From: Paramecium sonneborni | Lineage: Eukaryota; Ciliophora; Oligohymenophorea; Peniculida; Parameciidae | NCBI GenBank assembly: GCA_905182985.1 | Contig: CAJJDN010000037.1 | Span: 516,929-580,928, forward strand | Direction of reading: 5' to 3' | DNA length: 64,000 bases | Part shown: in pieces, positions 14,728 through 26,663 of the stretch | How positions within the stretch are numbered: position 1 is the first letter of the stretch | Layout: every line of letters starts with the position of its first letter | The notes under the pieces: generated by a model | What the model was told of the DNA's origin: nothing | The model's input: only the letters and a program-made list of their open reading frames with translations | The model's database searches: none | Position numbers and translations under genes: made by a program

Positions 14728-17228
14728 ATGAGCGCAAAAAATGATGATTATCGAAGTGATTATGAAGGTAAAAGTGAGTCATCTCTTGATTCAGTGGAGG
14801 ATATAAAAGCTTCTTCAGAGTCATAATAATTCGAATAGCCAAAGAAGAAAAGATTATAGAAGAAGCAAAAGAATAAAAGAAAGAAAAAGAAAAATATATA
14901 TAAAGAGAAATAAAAATTGATTGATACAGAGGCATCTGAAACATCAGAGGATGATTCAGATGATGATAGACATGATTAAGGAGGATATGAGAAGGAAATA
15001 TCAAAAAAAAGGCAAGAGGAGATATATTAAAATTGGGATTTAAAAAGAAGGAATGTTAGAAATGTTGTAGAAGATATAGAAACAAGAATTAAAAATGGAG
15101 AGGGAGTAAATGTAGAAGAAGTAGAAAGATCAGATGATGAAATAGATAAGCCAGGATTAAGAGATCCAAAAGTAAATAATAATAGTAAATAAAATATAGT
15201 TTTGGCGTGTTTCTTGTAATAAGGGCAAAGAGTAAGAAGCAGTGACTTCAATAATGTTTAAACATAGTCATTTGATAGATACAAATCCTTTAGAAATAGT
15301 ATCAGTGTTTGCATTAAAGAAATTCCCAGCAGCCATATTCATTGAAGCCTATTTTGAATAGCATGTCATGAAAGCTATTGAAGGTTTAACTATAGTAAGA
15401 TAATCACCACCTGAATTAGTGGAATGTGATTAATGTCCTAATATGTTTAAACCAGCAGAAGTAGAACAAATTGACATTGAAGAAGGATAATGGGTTAGAG
15501 TTAGATAACATAATATATACTCTGGAGATTTAGCTAGAGTTATGTAAGTAGATTAAGAGAGAAAATTAATCAAACTGAAAGTAGTACCAAGACAGAAATA
15601 ATTAATGAAATCTCTTGAAGAAGATGAAGAAAATAAAAAGAAAAATTCTAAAAAAAATAATACTAATACAGATCAATCCCGTTTCTAAATGAAAGAAGAA
15701 GAAGGTGAACCTCCTATTGAAGAAAATGAACCTTTTTAAAGAGGCAGCAAGTTTAAGTTTTTGAAAAGAGCTAAATATCTTTAAGAATAGAGAAAATACA
15801 TACGTGGACCAAAGATACCAATTTAGATGACAAAGAAATCTATTATTGATGATAATGATGAACCAACGTCTTAATTCTTTTATACATCTATAAGAGATGA
15901 ATGGACTTCTGCTAAAAAAGATGGATTTGAAATTATTACACTTCCAGTTCATTAAGTCTTAACTGGAAATATTAAACCTACAGTAGAAGATTTATAATAT
16001 TTCTATCCAGATGTATAAGATTATAGATTAATTCTTTAAAAACTACATTCTAGTTTAAAATAAGTTGTTGAATAAAAGTCTAAAATTCAAATTGGTGATT
16101 ACATTACTCTAAATTAAGATTAAGCTAAACCTAATAGATATAAGGTTGTTTAAATATTATAAGATGAGAATAGACTTATTGTAGAATAAACTGTTAAAAA
16201 TAAAAATACTAATGAAAAAAAGACTTATGAATATAAACTTTAAATTAGAGATGCCAAATTAACTTTCAAACTTTATTAATAAGTTGCCATAGTATCTGGA
16301 CCAAATACTGGATTAAGTGGAACTATTATTAAAATGGATGATTTAACTGCTTAAATTTCCACTGAAGCTGGTAGAATTGTTGATGCCTTGATTTCTGATC
16401 TCCAATCATAAAATAATGTTATTAAAAAAATGGATGTAGAAGATAATCTTGATATTGGATCTACCCAATAAAAACCTGGATTCAAAAGAAATGATCTAGT
16501 TAAATTTGGACTCATAGATAATGATATTGGATGCATTCTTAATATTTCTAATAATGAAGTTAGTATTCTTGATCTTACTAATTAAATCAAAAATATTAAT
16601 AAATTAGCTATTAAAAATTTCATCAATACTAGAAACAATGTTGTCAAAAATATGTATGGAAATGATATTAGACAATAAGATCTTGTGGTCATTCTTGATG
16701 GCTTTTATAAAAGTAAATATTAATTATTATTATCATCTAGACAATAAAGCTACAGTATTACATGTTTATAGAGATTACTTATTCCTTTTTAATGGTAAAT
16801 TTGATAACACTTAAGGTGTCATCATAGAAAAAGCCAATAATTGTGGTCTTGTCTCTTCATCCAAAAAAGCTGAACCTGTTGTTGTTAATACCACTTCCTA
16901 AATATCTAATGAAGATTGGAAAAATCTAAGGGGATAAATGGTTACCATCCGTAAAGGATAATGGTAAACTTATAGAGGTATGGTCCAAGAAGTCAATAGC
17001 AGGGTTGCCACTATTCAGTTATCAGCTAAAAATCTTGTTGTTAAAGTGCCATTGGAATGTATTAAATCTGAATCCTCTAATTCTCATCTTCAAGTTGGAA
17101 AAACACCTTAACATCATCCAGGTATGTCAACTAGAGTTTGGGATGATCTTGAAGGTGTTCAACAATCTGTTATGAGAGGATATTAATCTCCTTATATCAC
17201 TTATTAAACACCCATGCGTAATGATTGA
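14728..17228 (+). CDS. SPT5: Transcription elongation factor SPT5
   Basis: Three exons with introns 15172-15199 and 16713-16740 (both 28 nt) give 814 residues. The N-terminus is acidic with Lys-rich patches, as in all SPT5 proteins. From residue 149 an NGN domain is clear (FWRVSCNKGKEQEA ... VSVFALKKFPAAIFIEA). A first KOW motif follows (EEGQWVRVRQHNIYSGDLAR), then further KOW-like repeats: KRNDLVKFGLIDNDIG, GQMVTIRKGQWQTYRG. The C-terminus has short Gly/Thr/Pro-rich segments (VGKTPQHHPG, YQTPMRND) instead of long CTR repeats. SPT5 pairs with SPT4 on RNA polymerase II. An in-frame ATG at 14710 would add six residues. Confidence 0.9.
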
Positions 17229-18038
17229 AAAAATAATAACATTTCATATAATAATTATATATATAAATTATTTCATCAATTATTTATTTCACATCTCAAT
17301 TTAAGTTAATTAAAATCCTATTTTTATATTCCAATTCAATAAATCTCTTAACCTAATATCTTATATTTATAATTCTCACTTCTAATAATACATTTAATTA
17401 AATTAACAAAATTTATTCAATCAAAAAATATTTGTAATAATTTAAATTTAATCTATTATTGATAAAGAAGCTTGTCAATTATAGATGATAAATTAAGATT
17501 AAAGAAAAATCTGTCTAGGTTTTGTAAATTTTAAAAATTAAAGTTACATACATGACAAATGTAATAATGAGATATACTATAAAGAAAATCTATATCTTAA
17601 AGAAAATTAAAATATGATTCATCAAAATATTGTTGATAGCTTAGATATCGATGAATAAAATATAAAAATAATTCATGATAAAATTTATAAGATATGCTAT
17701 AATTATTTCATAATAATATTTCTATGATATGTAAAGTAAGAATAGATTAATTGAAATATAGATTTGAATTTAAAAGATTTCTTTAAAGTAAAATTAATTT
17801 AAAGATTATACTTTTAATTTTGATATTAAATATCTAAATTATCATAATATTGTATATATTTTGTATTTTATTGAGAAATCTTTGAATACGTAGAAGAAGT
17901 TAAAGTAGATTGCTATAATACAGGAGAGAAGAGATTAAGAGAGAAATGAAGATTTATGGATTTAAAAATTGATTTGTGAAGTAATAATAATGATTGAGAT
18001 AATATTCGTTTTTGTATTTTTTTGATTATTAATAATAT
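17229..18038. other. Intergenic region with weak kinase-like remnants
   Basis: About 800 bp. Two plus-strand stretches (roughly 17460-17730 and 17810-18000) are free of TGA in one frame and read like fragments of protein-kinase N-lobes (for example MIHQNIV). They have no start, no catalytic motif and no join between them. Chance or an old remnant are equally possible. Confidence 0.3.
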
Positions 18039-19212
18039 ATGAAATCAGCTTTATTGGTTGTTGTATTGATTGCCTGCATTTAGGCAACAACAGTTTCTGA
18101 TTTAAAGGATAGACTTTCAGGATATGGAGATCATCCTTTCAGTTCATCTATGATTAATTTAGTGAGTATGAACATGAAAACAGGAGGATCATTAAATGAA
18201 TTAAAATAGCTCTTACAATAGATTAAGGATGAATTGATTGCTTTAACATAATTATAAGATTAAGAAAATGCAACATTCACAAGAAGAAGTTAAGTGGATT
18301 TGGCAAAACTCTAAGCTACACTTGAATAAGCTTAATAAGATCTTGACAATCAAAGATAAGAGTAGACAAGTTTAAATAATGAATTGAATACTTTATAAAC
18401 AAGAGTAAAAGAAGGTAATAAAATTAGAATATAATTTAATAGATTAGGCTGCATTAGATAGAAATAGTAGAGGAAGTGGTGATGCTTAAAGTAGATTAGA
18501 TGCTGAAAATACAGATTTTGCAGCTAAATATTAAGATTATAGTGATGCAATTCTTGCTTGTAAAGAAGCTTAAAGATTATTAATGAATTTAAGAGGTGAA
18601 GGAGCATCATTAATTCAATTAACGTATCAACTATATTTAAATAAATAGTTAAGACACTAAGAGTAATTTAATTTAAACTAAAGAGAACTTTTAAAAGATT
18701 AAAGAGATCTTAGAAGCTCATACTAAGAAAAGTTCTTTAACATTATTCCAACCAATCATTGAAGGATTAGCTGAAATGACTACAAAGGTTAACCCAGAAA
18801 CATTGAATAATGTTTTGAGTTTAGTTGCTAGATTAATCACTGCATTATAAGAAGGTTAAGATTAATTAGAAGCTAATCACAAAACTTAAGTTGAAAATTT
18901 AACAAGATTAGGTGATGATTTAAGAAATGAAAAACAAACTTTATAAGTATCATTAGCCACTGCAAATAATAGACTTAAAGAAATCTAATCAAGATTGAAT
19001 GAATTAGATGGACTTATTAATATATCTAATGCTATTGTTGAAGTCACCTAATTAAATATTTAAGATGCTACTAGAATTAATGAATTAGAAGATTAAGAAT
19101 ATAGTAATCAAAAAGTTAGTAGGTAATATCTATATAATATTATTTTAGATAAACTGAAATCGATATCGTTGATAGATTAATTGAATACATCAATCAAAAA
19201 TTATCAGAATGA
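18039..19212 (+). CDS. Trichocyst matrix protein (TMP family)
   Basis: Four exons with introns 18415-18442, 18624-18648 and 19123-19148 give 364 residues. The N-terminus is a signal peptide (MKSALLVVVLIACIQATTVS), followed by the long Gln/Leu/Ala heptad coiled coil typical of trichocyst matrix proteins (LNELKQLLQQIKDELIALTQ) and ending EIDIVDRLIEYINQKLSE. These secreted proproteins are cleaved and packed into the crystalline core of trichocysts, the regulated-secretion organelles. A second family member lies at 58189-59366. Assignment to a particular T-subfamily would need a search. Confidence 0.87.
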
Positions 19213-19235
19213 AATCATCATATTCATATAAATAT

Positions 19236-19740
19236 TCATATTTATCTAGAATCAGTTTCAATCATTCTATGGAATTGATCAAAATTCAAATTCCAAGATT
19301 CTGCAATCTTTGCTACTTCCAAAATACGTGTATCATTTGTTGATTCTGCAGATTTCACTCTTACATTCATAGCTATTGTATCCTATATATTTTACATATA
19401 TTATTACTATTGCATAAGCAAGGAATATATCTTTTATAGATATTCCTCCAATATCATGTGTATTTAGATTAATCTTAACTAAATTATATACATTTTCCCA
19501 ATCAGGATGATCTAAGATTAGAATTATATATTACGATCTATTTATTCTGAAAAAATAGCCACTTAATTCATAAAAGAAAAGGCTTCCTTAAAATTGTTGA
19601 ACTTGATTTCTCTATACAATTTTTATGGAGTCTAACATAACTTAATTATTTACGATCTTCCATGTAGAATTCAATGAATGCATCTTACTTAAAGTTTATA
19701 CATCAGAGTCAGAAAGAAGAGTTGGATTTCTTTCCTTCAT
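19236..19740 (-). CDS. Pterin-4a-carbinolamine dehydratase (PCD/DCoH)
   Basis: Short gene with three introns (the first at 19632-19653). The protein has the PCD core: [18 protein letters not shown], then [15 protein letters not shown] with the catalytic His pair and Trp, and [23 protein letters not shown] dehydrates the pterin 4a-carbinolamine formed by aromatic amino-acid hydroxylases, regenerating the cofactor. The first exon contributes a normal PCD N-terminus. About 50 extra residues after the core are not usual; they could be a ciliate extension or a second small domain. The gene converges on the trichocyst gene, with stops only 23 bp apart. Confidence 0.88.
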
Positions 19741-21321
19741 TGTCTGAAAATCTATCACTTTGAATGAAAGTTTTGGGAAATTTGTTTATATTGTGCCAAA
19801 AGGAAATTTGAAAATTGAGGAAATCATAAAATTTAATAATATTGATTATTATGATTAAGTATTTTGGATTTATAATAATTACTATCTTATTTATAATCAT
19901 TCCCATTCTCTCTAAAAACTAATTATAATTTTCTTTATTTATTTAGATTTCTTATATCAATTTTACAATATTTTATTATTCAAATTATTTTTATTTCCAG
20001 TACATTTTCTATTCACAATTCTAAATTCAAAAACAAGTCAAGAATTAATTATAAATCAGATTTTATATTATTTTAGAATTCATGAATTTTCAAATATTTA
20101 GAATTACATTTTTATAGAGTAAAATTCATGATATTCTTAAGTTTGAAATTTATCAATAAATAATCATCAAATTTATTATGTTTAAATAGAAGAATATTAT
20201 TTAAGATAATTATATTTCTTTTAGCTTTAAATTCTGAAACTTTTTATAAAGTTCAATTACCTTAATATTAAACATTTGCTACATTTTTGATAATACTAAA
20301 CTAAAATAAAATAATGAAATGCAATAAATTTATTATTTTCTTAAGGTAATTTTAATAATATCATAATACTTTGTTAAGTTTCATTTTTAGTTCATAAATT
20401 TATTGTATTGATTTTCATTTTTTTACAATTAATCACCATCATTTTTATTAAATTTAAGAAGTAATTTAAAGATAAATATTGATGATTATTACTAGTATAA
20501 TTTCTTAAAATAACATCTTTATAGAAAATTATCATATAGAAAATTTTAAAATATATGATTTGTAAAAACATCTAAAGACTATGCTTATGTATAAGTTATT
20601 CCTATTTTGAAAATTTATTTTACTAAATAATTATTTAAAAAAAGTAAAAATTCAACATCCAGTCAAATAAATGAAAAATTAAACAGAAAAAATGTAGTTA
20701 ATTCAAAAAGTTTTATTTAGAATCGAATATTATCTAAAAAGAGCACTTTACAAATAATGCCTATTTAAAAAAAAATATAATTAATATGATATATAAAATG
20801 GTAGAATAATTAAATCAAAATTATCAAAATTACTCAAATTATAGTTTAAGGTTCTGATTTCTTAAATATAAAGTTTTGATATTTTTTTTCTTATTTATAA
20901 TATTTTATAATATATTTTAGATTAAATAGGTGATCTGTGGATGAAATTGGAATTAGTTTACTTTTTGGAATTAATGTAGAGTGAATTATAAAAAGGTTAT
21001 ATTTTAACTTCTATAAAGCAATATTTTTGCTCTGTTTGTGTTATTAGTTTAGAAATTAATATTGATGATGAGGATGTGACTAAAATTTGTATTTAATTTC
21101 TAGTCAAAGTTTAATTAATTGTTTTTAGTTAGTATCATCTTTAGTCATTTATTTGTTTGAAATTTACTTTAAACATTTTCATAAGTCATTATGTTTTCTT
21201 TTTAACTACTAATCCATTTTATATAATTTATTTTGTTTTAGTGAAAAAGTGACTAAAATTTTAGCAAAATTGTTAATTCCCCATCAAATAGATTTTGAGC
21301 TCAATTTGAAGTTCATTAATT
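19741..21321. other. Long AT-rich intergenic region
   Basis: About 1.6 kb. From 19741 to 20930 I see only extremely AT-rich DNA without gene structure. One 103-codon frame (20941-21252) is listed separately as doubtful. Confidence 0.45.
20941..21252 (+). CDS. Doubtful small ORF
   Basis: ATG-to-TGA frame of 103 codons beginning MKLELVYFLELMQSELQKG. The first half has a coding-like composition with an acidic segment (INIDDEDV); the second half is hydrophobic and could be unspliced intron or spacer. No homology recognised. Confidence 0.25.
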
Positions 21322-22195
21322 ATGTTAAGATAAAAAGAAACAGAAGATTCTTTTGATTATCATTTTGATACTCCCTATCGTTAGAATATTTTTTCATAAA
21401 TCCCTCCAAATGGAATATATAGTCCATCTCTATTTATTCAATCTAGTCTAAAATCAAAATCTATTTTTCAGAAAAAAAGCGCCTAAAAATATCCAAACAA
21501 CTCTACAAAACATGCAAAAATTAATAAAGGTTATGTACACGATTTTGATGAATAGATGCAAATTTAATAGTGTAGTTTCAACAAAAATAACAATTAAAGT
21601 AAGTCTATTCATACTTCACTATGTTCATTATTTAGAGAGGTATTTTATAATATAATTGTAAAAGAATAATATTGAAGTTAAATAGGAGGAAGTTAAATAA
21701 GATAGTTCTTTAATTTAATATTTGGAGACCATTTAATAACAAATTTAGCAATTAGAGACTAGTGTTGATTCTTTGGAGAGAAAAATAAATGTAAACAAGG
21801 AAAAGCCTGAGAAACCAATATAATAATAGAATGATCATTAGTTAGTTTACATCAATTAGAATATATCAGGATTGGTGGGAAGATTATAAGACATACTAAT
21901 GCAAAAAAATTTATTATAAGTACAAGCTTAATCAAATCCTGAATTAGAAGAGAAATAAACTATTTATACTTTTAACAAGAATTTAAATAAATTTTCAAAA
22001 GAGTATAAGTGTAGATTTTGTAATTGTAAATTTGTTAAAGCTTGTTCTTTAGGGTATTGATATAAATATGAGTATTTTAGAGGTCATATTTCAAGAACTC
22101 ATTAGAAGGAATCAAAATTATTGAGATAAAATATTCCTATAAAGAAAAATAAGCATATAAAGAAGGAAAAAAATTAAATGTTAAAGATGAAATGA
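21322..22195 (+). CDS. C2H2 zinc-finger protein with SLGGH core
   Basis: Three exons with introns 21640-21664 and 22054-22080 give 273 residues. A single C2H2 finger sits near the C-terminus: YKCRFCNCKF, a spacer, then SLGGHISRTH, with the second intron splitting the SLGG codons. The ALGGH-type core is known from plant and ciliate fingers. Upstream is a polar, Gln-rich region with a coiled coil (LETSVDSLERKI). A Lys-rich tail follows the finger and could act as a nuclear localisation signal. Probable DNA or RNA binding; target unknown. Confidence 0.78.
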
Positions 22196-22247
22196 TAAAA
22201 GTTTTTGATTGTTAAATATATATATATATAATTTAAATTTAAATTTA

Positions 22248-23429
22248 ATGGATTATCAGAAATTATTTAGTGTTATTCCTAAAGAACCTCGAAGATGGAC
22301 TTAATGTGATGTTGAATAATGGTTAGAATTTATTGGATTACATGATTTATCAGATGTATTTTGTAAAGATTAATTATGATAATTAATAGAGAGAAATGCT
22401 ATAGATGGAGCTTGTTTGGAAGTATTGAATGAAGATGATTTGAATGAATTAGGGGTTAATTCTAATGTTAAAAAGAAGAAGATTTTATAATGGATTCAAA
22501 ATGGATTTATAGAATATAAATAATTTGTTAGAAACAATGTCGGTTAAAGTGAATGGTCGATAGCAAGCAAACAAATAATAAATAAAGAAAATCTTGATTA
22601 CACACCAATTTAGAGATTAAATGACTTCAAACCAAGAAGAGATAGCTTTTAAGACAATCATAAAGTTGAATTAGTTGAATCAATGAAAGTCGTTGAAGCA
22701 CCATAAATCTTAAAATAACCAAAATAAAATTTAGAAGCTACAAAGATTCCATCATATCCAAATTCAATAAAGTAAGTAGCAATTACTTATACAATGGAAA
22801 TTGTTTGTATAGCTGATAATTAGAAGATGAGTATCACAGAGAAAGGATTGAGTATTGGAAGGAATCCTGAAAATACTTTAGTATTGAGTGAAGATTATGT
22901 AAGTAGAAATCATTGTTTAATTGAATTTGATTAAAAAACAAAGAATTTCTATTTAAAAGACACAGGTAGTACTTCTGGAACATTTTTATTATTGATGTAA
23001 CCTTCTTTAATGCGATTGGGATTAATTATACATATGGGAAGCATGTAATATAAAATAGAATAAATGGTTTGTAATAATTAATAATGTGATGTTGTTTTAA
23101 GAGTAATTGAAGGATAATAGAAAAATTAAAAGTTTTCATTTTAATTAATAAAGAATTAGAATTGTCTTAAGTTTGGTCGATAGTTAGATTAATTTAGAAT
23201 GGATACAGTATGATTAATTAATAAATAATAGCATTTATCTGGAATTCATGCTTAATTTAGTTATACAAATGATGGATTGATTTTAGAAGATATGGGAAGT
23301 AGAAATGGAGTTTGGGTTAGATTGAGTGAATAAAGTTAATAAAGTGAAAGAGTTAAATTAATTTAAGATAGATAATTTAGACTTGGTTATGAAAAAATAT
23401 TTTTGTGTAATATAAATAATATTAAATGA
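22248..23429 (+). CDS. SAM domain plus two FHA domains
   Basis: Exons 22248-22362, 22390-23207 and 23232-23429 give 376 residues. Residues about 15-85 form a SAM domain (WTQCDVEQWLEFIGL ... IDGACLEVLNEDDLNELGV). Two FHA domains follow. The first has LSIGRNPENTLVLSEDYVSR and NHCLIEF with a later GSTSGT; the second has LSGIHAQFSY and EDMGSRNGVWV. FHA domains bind phosphothreonine and SAM domains mediate oligomerisation, so this is probably a signalling scaffold. Its stop overlaps the start of the Rho GTPase (ATGA). A 35-nt GT-AG segment at 23407-23441 would instead splice the two into one frame. Confidence 0.85.
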
Positions 23430-24162
23430 ATAATAATTAAGCTAATGGAGCAATATCTATAAAATTAGTAGTAGTAGGTGACGGTAGTGTTGGCAAAACA
23501 TGCATTTTGATTAGGTAATATATTAATGTTATAATAGATATACACAAGATAAGTTTCCAACAGATTATGTACCAACTATATTTGAGAATTATTGTGCATA
23601 AGTATTATATGAGAATAAAATGGTTAATCTGAACTTATGGTATTATAAAATGAAATTTTAATATAAAGGGATACAGCAGGACAAGAAGAATATAAATAAT
23701 TAAGATCTATAAGTTACCCTCAAAGTGATGTCTTTTTAATTACATTTTCAGTTGATGATACGAGTTCATTTTAAAATGCTATAAAAAAAGTATAGGAATT
23801 TATTTAAGATAACTTAGTGGTATCCTGAACTGTAAGCAGATCAACCGAATGTTCCTAAAATATTTATAGGAAATAAAATTGATATGAGACCAACAGAAAA
23901 TGTTAATGACACTTAATTTGTGACTTATAATATTGCTTAAAAGGTTGTATCAGATCTTGGATGCAAATATATTGAATGTAGTGCACTTAATGGAACCAAT
24001 TTAAAATAAATATTTTAGGAAGCTGTAAAATAAGCAATGAAAAAGAAATTCCCATAGTAAACAACTTAAAATGCTGGAACATCTAAACCTTAAACTGGTG
24101 CCTAAAGAAAGACAAACTCTAGTGATAATGCTGATGCAAGTGGAAAATGTTCTATTCAATGA
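23426..24162 (+). CDS. Rho/Rac-family small GTPase
   Basis: Four exons. G1 is GDGSVGKT, switch I has YVPTIFENY, G3 is DTAGQEEY, G4 is GNKID (family usually TKxD/NKxD) and G5 is CSAL. The hydrophobic C-terminus ends with CSIQ, a CaaX box expected to be farnesylated. Rho-type features (NYCAQVLYENKMVNLNLWDTA) exceed Rab or Ras likeness, but the Rho insert is short. It would regulate the cytoskeleton at membranes. The only Met before G1 is the one overlapping the preceding stop codon. The gene either starts there, or is the C-terminal part of a fusion with the SAM-FHA protein. Confidence 0.87.
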
Positions 24163-24239
24163 TTGCATCAAATAAAAATATAAAATATATATATATAGAT
24201 TATTTTATTTTATTGTTGTTTTTTATGTTTTTGGTTAAT

Positions 24240-26482
24240 TCAATCTATCTTTATTTTTTTGGATATCAAATCAACTTCTTCTTCATGATCAATTTGTTTC
24301 TTTTATTATTTCACATGATGAGTGGTACTATGTCCTTAAACTGATTTGAATAAATCCATTTCATCATCAACAACATTGTAACTTTATTACATTTGACTTT
24401 ATGATTAAGTTTAAGAATTGAATTATTATTTCATGCAATTATTTTTTAAATTCTTAAAAATATCATGTATTCTTTGATAATTTATATGATTTTCTCTCTT
24501 CTTTAATTCATCCTCCTATGAATTATTAATTATTTTCTTACTAATGATGTTATCAATTTTTAACTTATGCCTTCATATATAATCTTTATTATTTCTAATT
24601 GTTATGAAAATATTAAATTTTCTCTTAAACCTCTATAGGATAAAATAACACTTATTAAATTAGGAATAATGGTTATGATTTCATTATTTATATCATCATC
24701 TCTAGATAAACATATCAATTTAATTATTTGTAAACACTTAGTTGATAATAATTTTTAATTCTCCTACAAAATAAAGCCAATTTTTAAAATCACTGAATTT
24801 AAAATCACTGCTTCTTTCACTGATGGTTTCATTGCTCTCACTAAACCTAATGTAATGTCTAAAAAATGTTATTTGTATTCTTTTGTAGATAAATGTTATA
24901 TTTATGATGCAATCTTTGGATAGAATTACAACAAAAATAAATCCATAGTTTCATTTTATTCTTCTGAATTATTATCTATTAATAATTTAAGTGCTTCTAA
25001 ATATAATTCATTATGAAATGCATTTTCCACAATAATATTAAATAATGGATATTTAAGTACTTATTAGTGTTCACTAATAACATATTATCTAAAATTGTTA
25101 GGACAATGTTATAAACAAACAATCAATAATTCTAGAATCATATTTGGCATTTTAGTAAATACATCATCCTTTATAAAATATATTATTTATATATTACAGA
25201 AATCTTTAATTTAAGTTTCTTGAATTTAGCTTTATATTTTTCAAATCCTTTAAGCGAATCGTTTATATAATCTTCTATTATCTCGTATAAACCATACTCA
25301 CTTAATTTCTAATATATAACTGCTTTATTTAACTATAAATTAATATATATATAAATAATATACATCTGGAAACTCCTTAAAAACTTAACAAATCTCACTA
25401 AGGAATCGCAAAGCTTAGAAATTCAAATTTCTTAATTGGTCAATCACTTCTATCAAAAAATCCTTCGAATTTTCTATGTATTTAAAGAGGTCAACATAAC
25501 AACTCTTTATAATCTATCATGATTTTGATTACGTTAAAACTATCTTAATGAACATCAACTGGCACTCGTCGATATAGTAGGCCAAACTACAATCGCGCAA
25601 GTACTACAGCCGATATATGAAATGAATGGTTTTAAGTCGCTCTTTACTCTTTATTTGGACTACTTGCAAGAATTACAAATTCTTCTCCAAAAACTAACGG
25701 TGGGGAACGAAATTCTTTTTGTTCATCTCATAATCATCTAAATTAATTTTTATATATTATTCTTACATTCTAATGCACCAAATATAAATAAATAATTTTA
25801 ATCGTTTAAGATCATTTAAAATAATTCATGTTCTGCTACTGTTACTATCTAATCATTATTAATATATTATTTATACATTCTTTACAATTTAACACATTGT
25901 TTATAATAAATTGACATTATTGTCTTTCTCCAATTATTGGAACAACTTTATAAGCTTATCAAAATAGTCCTTATAAATTCATTATCACTTTACTTTTTTA
26001 TTTATTAAATAGCTCTAAAGTATTTACTTTGTTTATGAACCATATTATATCATATTATTCATTGTTTCCAATATTACTTCCAAATTTGCTTCATTCACTG
26101 GAGTCAATGTTAATGAATCAGGATCTTCAGCATCATTTTCAGACAAAATATTTTAAATACGATCCCAAATTACTTTTGCACCTTCTCTACTTTGAAAACT
26201 TAGAGCATAATCATTATTAAAATGGAATTAGATTGCTTCCTCTTTATTTTATTTAAATTTATACTTACCCTAATCAAACCAAAACTCATTCTCTTACTTT
26301 ATTGGAACAACTATCACCTCTTGGTTTGTGTCTTTCTAAAATAAAATTAATTCATTCTATTAATCTCAATTCTATATCATTACCTTTGAATTTATATGTG
26401 TATAACCTATATCTCCATAATTCCATTTATCTGCTTACAGCTAATACAATTAACACAAAAGAATCTCAGAATAGGGCTTCAT
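24240..26482 (-). CDS. Protein phosphatase 4 regulatory subunit 3 (SMEK/PP4R3)
   Basis: Minus-strand gene with several introns, roughly 680 residues. The N-terminus is an EVH1/PH-like domain (LQADKWNYGDIGYTHI ... YALSFQSREGAKVIWDRI), followed by the conserved SMEK linker and helical repeats. Examples are TIHFIYRLQYLRDCSLAYY and LIEVIDQLRNLNFQALRFL. The acidic/Gln-rich C-terminus (DDEMDLFKSVQ) is family-like. It targets the PP4 catalytic subunit to substrates. One intron near 25512-25540 has the less common GTTT donor but is needed to remove a TGA. The frame 24147-24344 on the other strand is a shadow. Confidence 0.85.
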
Positions 26483-26663
26483 TTTTTTATTTTAAATATT
26501 AAATCTTATTTTTTTACAAAATAATGGAATGAATATTTAATTGCACTGTTTATTATATTGATTTCAATCTTTCTCTCTTTTCTTATTCTTCATAACTCAT
26601 TATTCACCTTCCCCTTTAAATCTATAATTTTTATATATAGCTAAATATATTGAAATATATTTA

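Noticed and set aside
24147..24344. Plus-strand hydrophobic ORF
   Set aside because: Shadow of the PP4R3 C-terminus on the minus strand.
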